This document shows, piece after piece, positions 55,591-61,535 of a DNA stretch of 64,000 bases. The notes under the pieces were generated by a model. It was given only the letters and a program-made list of their open reading frames with translations. It made no database searches and was not told where the DNA came from. A program made the translations under genes and the position numbers. The stretch is from NCBI GenBank assembly GCA_965226215.1, contig CBDDCH010000002.1, positions 496,001-560,000 on the forward strand. Reading direction: 5' to 3'. The DNA comes from G963668345 sp965226215 (GTDB lineage Bacteria; Acidobacteriota; Terriglobia; Bryobacterales; UBA6623). Each line of letters opens with the position of its first letter. The stretch's first letter is position 1.

Positions 55591-56262
55591 ATGAGCGAGG
55601 CCGGGCCTTTTGCGGGCCTCGGAAGCAACGCGCTCCTGGCCCTGCTGATGCTCGGCGCCTACCACGGGATCAATCCCGGCATGGGATGGTTGTTCGCCGT
55701 CGCCCTCGGCATGCAGGAGAAAAGCGGGCGGGCGGTGGCGCGGTCGCTACTCCCCATCGCGCTGGGACACGCTGTGGCCATCGGCATCGTCGTGCTGGCC
55801 GCCGGACTGCTTCAGAAAATTGTCCCGCTTAGCAGGGTCAAGATCGCAGCGGCCCTGATTCTCTTCGGCTTTGGCGGGTACCGTTTATGGCGTCAGCGCC
55901 ACCCGCGTTGGGGAGGGATGCGGGTCGGGTTCCGCGACCTCGCCGTCTGGTCTTTTTTGATGGCCTCGGCTCACGGAGCAGGCTTTATGCTGCTGCCTGT
56001 GCTCTTCGGTGCATCAGCCGCGCACGCGCAACACTTGCCGATCGCCGAGCACCACGCCATGCCGGGCGCCTGGGAAGCGCCCATAACCAGCTTGACAGCT
56101 ACTGCGGTTCACACCACGGGCTACCTGGTCGTGATGGGACTCGTAGCCTGGGTCGTTTACAAGAAGCTCGGCTTGGCTCTGTTGAAAAAGGCCTGGGTCA
56201 ACCTCGATCTGGTTTGGGCCGTAGCATTGATTGTTACCGGCTGCTTCACGCTGGCGATCTGA
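55591..56262 (+). CDS. HupE/UreJ-like polytopic membrane protein, coupled to mtoX
   Basis: The 223-residue protein has about six hydrophobic segments with two histidine-containing motifs, LGAYHGINPGMGWLFAVALG near residue 22 and MASAHGAGFMLLPVLFG near 126. A His-containing loop (HAQHLPIAEHHAMPG) lies near 146. This pattern resembles the HupE/UreJ/RcnA-like metal transporters, so a metal- or sulfur-compound transport role is possible. Its ATG overlaps the mtoX stop by four bases (ATGA), showing that it was translated with SBP56. The frame is intact though its operon leader gene is broken. The family assignment is tentative. Confidence 0.65.
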   Translation: MSEAGPFAGLGSNALLALLMLGAYHGINPGMGWLFAVALGMQEKSGRAVARSLLPIALGHAVAIGIVVLAAGLLQKIVPLSRVKIAAALILFGFGGYRLWRQRHPRWGGMRVGFRDLAVWSFLMASAHGAGFMLLPVLFGASAAHAQHLPIAEHHAMPGAWEAPITSLTATAVHTTGYLVVMGLVAWVVYKKLGLALLKKAWVNLDLVWAVALIVTGCFTLAI

Positions 56263-56295
56263 AAATCGGCACGGCCCACCCAAGGGGATGAAAAC

Positions 56296-56555
56296 GGTGG
56301 GTTTTCGACGGAGCGGTCATTGGCCATGGTCGTTACGGGGATTCGGCCTGTCACTGGCGTTCCAGGCTCACCTTCTCGCTCGCGCACACTCTCGCAACGA
56401 GCGAATCAGAGCCGCAGGCGGAAGCCTGCGGTCAAGGCTGCAATTCACCATGAGCAATTCAGAGCCGCGAACGCCAGTGAGCGGCCAATGGCGTACGGCC
56501 AAGCCTGTGCCCCGCCCAAAGCAATGAACGCGGGTGGGTTTTCGACGGAGCGGTC
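56296..56555. repeat. Dispersed intergenic repeat, family B (copy 1)
   Basis: The GAGCGGTCAT..CCATGGTCGTTACGG opening, the GCCTGTCACTGGCGTTCCAG segment and the GAGCCGCGAACG..GTGAGCGG closing module recur at 63831-63960. A direct repeat, GGTGGGTTTTCGACGGAGCG, lies at both ends here (about 56296 and 56533). It is located between two convergent genes. Confidence 0.7.
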
Positions 56556-56634
56556 CAGAGATGACGCCGCTCGGCAGGGGGAATTCGCGGGTACCTCAGC
56601 ATCGCCACATGAACCGAACTTTTGCAATTCAGGA

Positions 56635-57501
56635 CTACTTACTACCGCGAGGGGCCTGGCTGGCGCGATCACGTATCTGATCGGCAGTGAGGCGAGCTTG
56701 GTTGAAAACCTCGACCGACATGTCGTCACGCGGTCGGAGATACGGTCGAACCGCGTCAAGGTCCTCGGGCTTGCCGACAAGATAGAGACCCCGCAGGGCT
56801 TGAAAGATATGCTCGGCGCTGGGGCCGAGCACGGTAATCCGGTCGCCGACGTTTACCCGGACGCCGTCGTCCAGCAGTCGCTTGCTGACGACGCCCGGCA
56901 GCGGTGAGCGAAGTTCCGCAGGCTCTTCGCTTGCGTCTACTGCTATGCGGGCCAAAAGAGTTCCTTGATCGACCGGATCACCCTCTTCCAGCCGATTGGT
57001 CAGGATGCCCCCGTGAGGCGTTTCGACCGTGAACGGGCCAAGCATCGCAAGAAGTTCCTCTCGCCCGCCGCCGTCGTTGAAACGGACCAACGACAAGGCG
57101 GCATTGCGGCGCACGACCGGTTCGGGGTCTTCGAGCATCTGCCGTAGTTTGGTGCGGAAGTCTTCGAATTGATTGTCCTGGCCCATCAGCCAAGCCACGG
57201 TCGTTCGCATCTTGGGCAAACGATGGTCGGCCAACGCGAGGATCCGCGGATACCACTGGCGAACAGTGGCGTCGCCGCTCGCTGTACGATCGGAGATCTG
57301 AGCCAGTGCGTGCTGCGCTTTTCGCGGAGCTTCCTCGTCAGCGAGATATTCGGTGATCTGCTCGTCGCTGAGCTGACGCCCGAACCAAGTGCTGCGCCAA
57401 AAAAGAAACGGCATGACGATAATGAGAACCGCGATCAGGCTCACGATCAGCGTCGCGCGTCTGGACGCGGGTGGGGAGTCAGCCTGGGGAGCGGTCGCCA
57501 C
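56635..57501 (-). CDS. Membrane-anchored HEAT-repeat protein with barrel-sandwich domain
   Basis: The 288-residue protein has an N-terminal membrane anchor (residues about 17-35) and then HEAT-like helices (about 41-150; WLMGQDNQFEDFRTKLRQML, PEPVVRRNAALSLVRF). A biotinyl/lipoyl-like barrel-sandwich domain follows (about 152-225; FTVETPHGGILTNRLEEGDP, RSPLPGVVSKRLLDDGVRVN), and a short helical C-terminus. The hairpin lacks a modifiable lysine, so the domain is probably a structural adaptor as in efflux periplasmic subunits. It is divergent from the cobA-hemD gene 86 bases away. The function is unknown, and the domain mix is unusual. Confidence 0.65.
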   Translation of the reverse strand: MATAPQADSPPASRRATLIVSLIAVLIIVMPFLFWRSTWFGRQLSDEQITEYLADEEAPRKAQHALAQISDRTASGDATVRQWYPRILALADHRLPKMRTTVAWLMGQDNQFEDFRTKLRQMLEDPEPVVRRNAALSLVRFNDGGGREELLAMLGPFTVETPHGGILTNRLEEGDPVDQGTLLARIAVDASEEPAELRSPLPGVVSKRLLDDGVRVNVGDRITVLGPSAEHIFQALRGLYLVGKPEDLDAVRPYLRPRDDMSVEVFNQARLTADQIRDRASQAPRGSK

Positions 57502-57587
57502 GTTAGAAGATAGCTAGTATACCTTTTGGGAAGCCGGCAGGACGCTTTGCGATCGCGAGTCCGTTAATCTAGGAATGTCAACCGCAA

Positions 57588-59099
57588 ATGGCCCGCAATC
57601 CTCATCGCAAGGTTCCGGGCATCGTCCACCTCGTGGGGGGCGGTCCGGGTGATCCCGAGCTCGTCACACAAAAAGGTTTGCGCCTGATCGAGTCGGCGGA
57701 CGTTATTTTTTATGACGCCCTGGCGCCGACGGAGCTGCTGTCGCACCGACGCCCGGAAGCCCACGTCATCTACGTCGGAAAGAAGCGGACGCAACACGCC
57801 TACAGCCAGCAAGAGATCAGCGACATGATGATCGTCGAGGCTCGCGCCGGGAAAAAGGTCGTCCGGCTCAAGGGAGGAGACCCCTTCATGTTCGGCCGGG
57901 GAGGCGAAGAGGCTGAAGCCTTGCGGGCCGCCGGCGTTCGGTTCGAAGTCGTTCCTGGAGTCACTTCGGCACTGGGTGTGGCGGCTTACAGCGGCATCCC
58001 TTTGACACATCGCCGCTATACCTCGGCAGTCACGTTCGTCACCGGACATGAAGCCGACCAAGTCGACTGGAGCAAGCTTGGAACAACGGGGACGCTGGTT
58101 ATCTTCATGGGGTTGACTACCTTTGCGGAGGTTTCACGCCGGCTCATCCAATGTGGGCGTGCGCCTTCGACTCCCGCGGCAGCCATCCGCTGGGGCACGC
58201 GGGGTGATCAGATCACAGTGGAAGGAACCCTCGAAAACCTCCCGGACAAAATCAGGCGCGCAAGACTAAAGCCTCCGGCGCTGATCGTGGTTGGGGAGGT
58301 GGTTTCCCTTCGCCGGGAACTCAACTGGTTCGAGGAACTGCCGCTTGTCGGATCGAAGGTGGTCGTCACCCGCGCTCGAGGGCAGGCTGAGCGTCTGTCG
58401 GGCGCACTACGGCTCCTCGGAGCAACCGTGATCGAGTTACCGACGATCGAAATCCGCCCACCGAACGACTGGTCCCAGCTCGATCAGGCAATTGCCCAAC
58501 TTGAGCAGTACGATTGGCTGATCTTTACGAGTGCCAATGGCGTACGGTACTTCATCGAACGACTAGACGCCAGCAAACGCGACCTGCGGGCCCTGAAGGC
58601 CAAAATCTGCGCCATCGGACCCGCCACGGCGGAGCATCTCGAGGGCTTGCACCTCAAGGTCGATCTGATGCCATCGGAGTACGTGGCCGAAAGCGTGCTG
58701 GAGGCTTTCGGGGAGCAAGATTTGGAGGGCAAGCTAATCCTGCTGCCTCGTGCAACCGTTGCGCGCGACCTTATTCCCGTTGAGTTGAAAAAGCGAGGCG
58801 CGGAAATCCATGTCGTCCCGGCTTACCGAACCCAAGTGCCGAAACACTCCGCCGAACTGGCCCAACAAACTTTCAATTCAGATCCGAGACCGGATTGGAT
58901 CACCTTCACCAGCTCGTCGACCGTTCGAAATTTTGCCCAACTCTGCCCCATCGAGCGACTCAACGGCGTGCGGGTCGCCTCGATTGGCCCCATCACGTCA
59001 AAAACCGCCCGCGAGCTGGGGATCCGCGTGGACGCCGAGCCTGAGCGCTACACGGTCGAGGGCCTGGTGGAGGCGATTGTGAGCGCTCAGAAGAAGTAG
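57588..59099 (+). CDS. cobA-hemD: Uroporphyrinogen-III C-methyltransferase / synthase fusion
   Basis: The 503-residue bifunctional enzyme of tetrapyrrole synthesis has an N-terminal SUMT domain (residues about 7-245): VHLVGGGPGDPELVTQKG, RLKGGDPFMFGRGGEE and the LVIFMGL segment mark the SAM-binding site. The HemD domain (about 250-500) cyclises hydroxymethylbilane to uroporphyrinogen III (TRARGQAERLSGAL, WLIFTSANGVRYF, IGPATAEHL). SUMT diverts the product to siroheme and cobalamin. The fusion is common in Acidobacteria and Firmicutes. No other heme genes are adjacent. No defect is seen. Confidence 0.94.
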   Translation: MARNPHRKVPGIVHLVGGGPGDPELVTQKGLRLIESADVIFYDALAPTELLSHRRPEAHVIYVGKKRTQHAYSQQEISDMMIVEARAGKKVVRLKGGDPFMFGRGGEEAEALRAAGVRFEVVPGVTSALGVAAYSGIPLTHRRYTSAVTFVTGHEADQVDWSKLGTTGTLVIFMGLTTFAEVSRRLIQCGRAPSTPAAAIRWGTRGDQITVEGTLENLPDKIRRARLKPPALIVVGEVVSLRRELNWFEELPLVGSKVVVTRARGQAERLSGALRLLGATVIELPTIEIRPPNDWSQLDQAIAQLEQYDWLIFTSANGVRYFIERLDASKRDLRALKAKICAIGPATAEHLEGLHLKVDLMPSEYVAESVLEAFGEQDLEGKLILLPRATVARDLIPVELKKRGAEIHVVPAYRTQVPKHSAELAQQTFNSDPRPDWITFTSSSTVRNFAQLCPIERLNGVRVASIGPITSKTARELGIRVDAEPERYTVEGLVEAIVSAQKK

Positions 59100-59210
59100 C
59101 GTTGGTCGCTGCCCGCATCGACACTCGTGTCGACGCCCGGTCCATGAACCTAAAGAGCGATTGACATCGCGATGTGACATAATCCCTGGTGGAACCAAGA
59201 GAAAGAGACC
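59100..59210. other. Short intergenic region with a 16-bp palindrome
   Basis: CGACACTCGTGTCGAC lies at 59119-59134; the same 16-mer is at 33415-33430. It follows the cobA-hemD stop, but has no T-tract. Confidence 0.5.
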
Positions 59211-60479
59211 ATGAATCGTCGCTACTTCATCGGAACCGCTGTTGCTGCCGGACTCACAGCAGCGAAAAAGACCGCTGCCGCCAACGAAAAAGTGAACATT
59301 GGGCTGATCGGCGTCGGGGGCCGCGGTCGCGGCCTGATGCAGGACTTCGCCGCTCTACCCGACGTCAACATCGCCTACCTCTGTGACGTAGACCAAGCCT
59401 CGCTCGAGAGGGCCACGGCCATCCTCGACCGAGAGGGCATCAAAAGGCCGCCGACGACCGGCGACATGCGCCGCATCTTTGACGACAAGAGTATCGACGC
59501 GGCCGTCGTCGCTACACCTGACCACTGGCATGCTCCGTCCGCCATTCTCGGCTGCGAGGCCGGGAAAGACATTTACGTGGAGAAGCCGTGTTCCCACAAC
59601 ATTCGGGAGGGACGCCTGATCATCGACGCCGCCCGTTACCACAAGCGGATCGTGCAGCACGGCACGCAGGCTCGCAGCCGCCCGTCCACCATCCGTGCGA
59701 TCGACTACTGCAAGTCGGGGAAGATCGGCGAGGTTCTCGCCGCGAAAGCTTGGGACACTCAACTCCGCGACGACATCGGCCACAAAGAGGACGGTCCGGT
59801 TCCCGAAGGTGTCGACTACGACACTTGGCTCGGCCCGGCCCCCTGGATCCCCTTCAACGAGAACCGCTTCCACTACAAATGGCACTGGCATTGGCACTTC
59901 GGCACGGGTGATGCCGGCAACGACGGCGTACATCAACTGGATATGGCACGCTGGGTGCTCGGCGTCAGCTACCCGAAAAGCATTTCGGGAATGGGTAAGA
60001 AGATCTTCTTCGACGACGATCAGCAAACCCCCGACACCATGAACGTCACCTTCGACTACGGTGGCAAGCTGCTGATTTGGGAGATGCGTATCTGGACGCC
60101 TTACGTGATGCATGGCGCGGAGAACGCCGTAGCCGTCTACGGTTCTGACGGCATGGTGCATATCGGGCGCTGGAACCGACGGCGGGGCTTCAAGGTGTTT
60201 GATTCGAAGGGAAACCAGGTTCACCACGACGACGAAAACGAGCCCGACACGCACGCCCGTAATTTCATCGACTGCGTCAAGTCGCGCAAACTGCCCAACG
60301 CCGACATCGGGATCGGCCACCTCTCCGCCATCCATGCCCACCTGGCGAACATCGTTGCGCGCGTCAACCGCACCGTTCACTTCGACGCCGAAACCGAAAG
60401 CATCGTCGGCGACGACGAAGCAAACCTCTACGTCCGCCGCCGCTACCGCAGGCACTGGGCGACACCAAAGAGGCTGTGA
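59211..60479 (+). CDS. Exported Gfo/Idh/MocA family oxidoreductase (second gene)
   Basis: The 422-residue protein has a Tat/Sec-like leader (MNRRYFIGTAVAAGLTAAKK), a Rossmann motif IGLIGVGGRGRGLMQ near 29 and the intact YVEKPCSHNIREG motif near 123. The C-terminal domain has the GNDGVHQLDMARWVLG segment near 237 and a Trp/His-rich stretch (FHYKWHWHWHFGTGDAG) near 219, typical of the secreted branch common in Planctomycetes and Acidobacteria. It is not a duplicate of the gene at 16624, and in this one the EKP proline is kept. AGAGAAAGAG precedes the ATG. The substrate is unknown. Confidence 0.9.
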   Translation: MNRRYFIGTAVAAGLTAAKKTAAANEKVNIGLIGVGGRGRGLMQDFAALPDVNIAYLCDVDQASLERATAILDREGIKRPPTTGDMRRIFDDKSIDAAVVATPDHWHAPSAILGCEAGKDIYVEKPCSHNIREGRLIIDAARYHKRIVQHGTQARSRPSTIRAIDYCKSGKIGEVLAAKAWDTQLRDDIGHKEDGPVPEGVDYDTWLGPAPWIPFNENRFHYKWHWHWHFGTGDAGNDGVHQLDMARWVLGVSYPKSISGMGKKIFFDDDQQTPDTMNVTFDYGGKLLIWEMRIWTPYVMHGAENAVAVYGSDGMVHIGRWNRRRGFKVFDSKGNQVHHDDENEPDTHARNFIDCVKSRKLPNADIGIGHLSAIHAHLANIVARVNRTVHFDAETESIVGDDEANLYVRRRYRRHWATPKRL

Positions 60480-60549
60480 GCGTTTTTGGAGCTGGTAAGA
60501 CGAGCGGAGGGCCGGGGCTCGATGCACGGCCCATACGGCCGCGAAGACC

Positions 60550-60655
60550 GCGAGTGCAGGAGGGCACAGCATGCTGTGCCCCTACTGATCTGTCGGCGGC
60601 CTGGAAATGTAGGGGCACGGCATGCCGTGCCCGAAGTTCCCCCACCGACCTCCAC
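60550..60655. repeat. Dispersed palindromic intergenic repeat, family A (copy 4)
   Basis: It has two perfect palindromes, GGGCACAGCATGCTGTGCCC (60562-60581) and GGGCACGGCATGCCGTGCCC (60613-60632), spaced by CTACTGATCTGTCGGCGGCC. The second is followed by the GAAGTTCCCC segment. It lies between the oxidoreductase gene and the zinc-ribbon membrane protein gene. Confidence 0.75.
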
Positions 60656-60791
60656 AAACTAAGGTAGAATCATCAGCGAATAAGCTTTGGTGAAGCTCGG
60701 GGTAACACATGTTACTTTCCGCTGAGCGTACGATGCAGCACCTTTCGGATCGGCCTTCGCGATCGCCCGGAGGGTCCCGGGGGAGGCAGAC

Positions 60792-61523
60792 ATGATGCCA
60801 TCGGGCATGGCGTGCTTTCGGAAGTTCACTACGTTGACCTGCTTGCTCCTCCTCGCGGCAGGATGGACCCTCGCCGTTGCACAGCTCGGCGGCAAGCCGC
60901 CTATGACCAGGGAGGAGGCTCCCGACGAGCAGGAAGCCACGGAGCAAATGTTCTCGCGCACGGTTCCGGTGCGCCCCGGGGTGGATCGTTGCATTGTCTG
61001 CCTCAAGCTGCTGGCAGTGGGCGACAAAGTTTACTTGGTCGAGGGCCAGCGCGTCGGTGTCAAGGGCATGATGGAAGACCAATTGTTCGGAGACCCGTGG
61101 AAATACATTGCCGGCCTGAAGCCGCGCGGCGGGCTGTTCGGAGGCGAGATGGCGCCCGGCAGTGGTATCTCCGATGCTTGGCTGCTGTTGGGCATGTACG
61201 TTCTGCTTGGCTTGGCGTTTTCGGCCGTTTGCGCCCATCGGGCGCTGAACACCGGACAAGCTACTGTCCTTTGGTTTCTCGCAGGCTTGTTCTTCAATGC
61301 CTTCGGCTACCTGGCGCTGCTTCTCCGCTCAGTTGATCAGAAGGTGGCACTGCCCCGGAAGTATTCCGGAGTCGTGAAAATCCCCTCTACTGCCGAGCCC
61401 CAAAGCTGCCCGGCTTGTAACGCTTTGAATCACCCTTGCGCCGCAAAATGCTCCAGCTGCGGATCCCTTCTAACGCCCGCGTCGGTCTCGGAAGTAACTC
61501 GAGCGGGCACTGGCTCGAACTAA
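60792..61523 (+). CDS. Hypothetical membrane protein with C-terminal zinc ribbon
   Basis: The 243-residue protein has a signal-like helix (residues about 12-30), a CIVCLK pair near residue 67 in the presumed extracytoplasmic part, two hydrophobic helices (about 133-150 and 155-175) and a C-terminal zinc ribbon (CPACNALNHPC..CSSCGSLL, about 201-225). I do not recognise the family. It is 12 bases before the flavoprotein-ferredoxin fusion, so the two are probably co-transcribed and may work together. Either of two nearby ATGs (60792, 60795) may be used. Confidence 0.6.
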   Translation: MMPSGMACFRKFTTLTCLLLLAAGWTLAVAQLGGKPPMTREEAPDEQEATEQMFSRTVPVRPGVDRCIVCLKLLAVGDKVYLVEGQRVGVKGMMEDQLFGDPWKYIAGLKPRGGLFGGEMAPGSGISDAWLLLGMYVLLGLAFSAVCAHRALNTGQATVLWFLAGLFFNAFGYLALLLRSVDQKVALPRKYSGVVKIPSTAEPQSCPACNALNHPCAAKCSSCGSLLTPASVSEVTRAGTGSN

Positions 61524-61535
61524 ATTCCTCGGCCC

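Larger units (their letters stand above)
52535..55594 (+). pseudogene. mtoX: Methanethiol oxidase / selenium-binding protein SBP56, disrupted
   Basis: The 5' part (52535-53294) encodes about 253 residues of SBP56: AMQAPPEKLAYLAMVHPD, GWNACSSCLCPYAPHPHMER with the conserved CSSC, the IHILDTKPDPRQPKIVRVIE segment and a stretch ending LGAEQQMVL. IS1380 copy 3 follows. After it, from 54961, the frame continues ELRPAHDPTKAYGFAGVVIS in phase when one 5-bp repeat is removed. At about 55168-55171 one base is missing, and the next frame gives DDRFLYVSCWGTGEFQQYDV to the stop at 55592-55594. SBP56/MtoX oxidises methanethiol to formaldehyde, sulfide and peroxide. The ATG has a strong AGGAGGAA site. It has at least two lesions. 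Confidence 0.9.

Noticed and set aside
59355..60572. A 405-codon open frame on the minus strand
   Set aside because: It is the antisense shadow of the Gfo/Idh/MocA gene at 59211-60479; the GC-rich third positions keep it open, and it has no family features.
2467..60632. GGGCAC..GTGCCC palindromes as a CRISPR array
   Set aside because: They are scattered singly over the window with no regular spacers and no cas genes.
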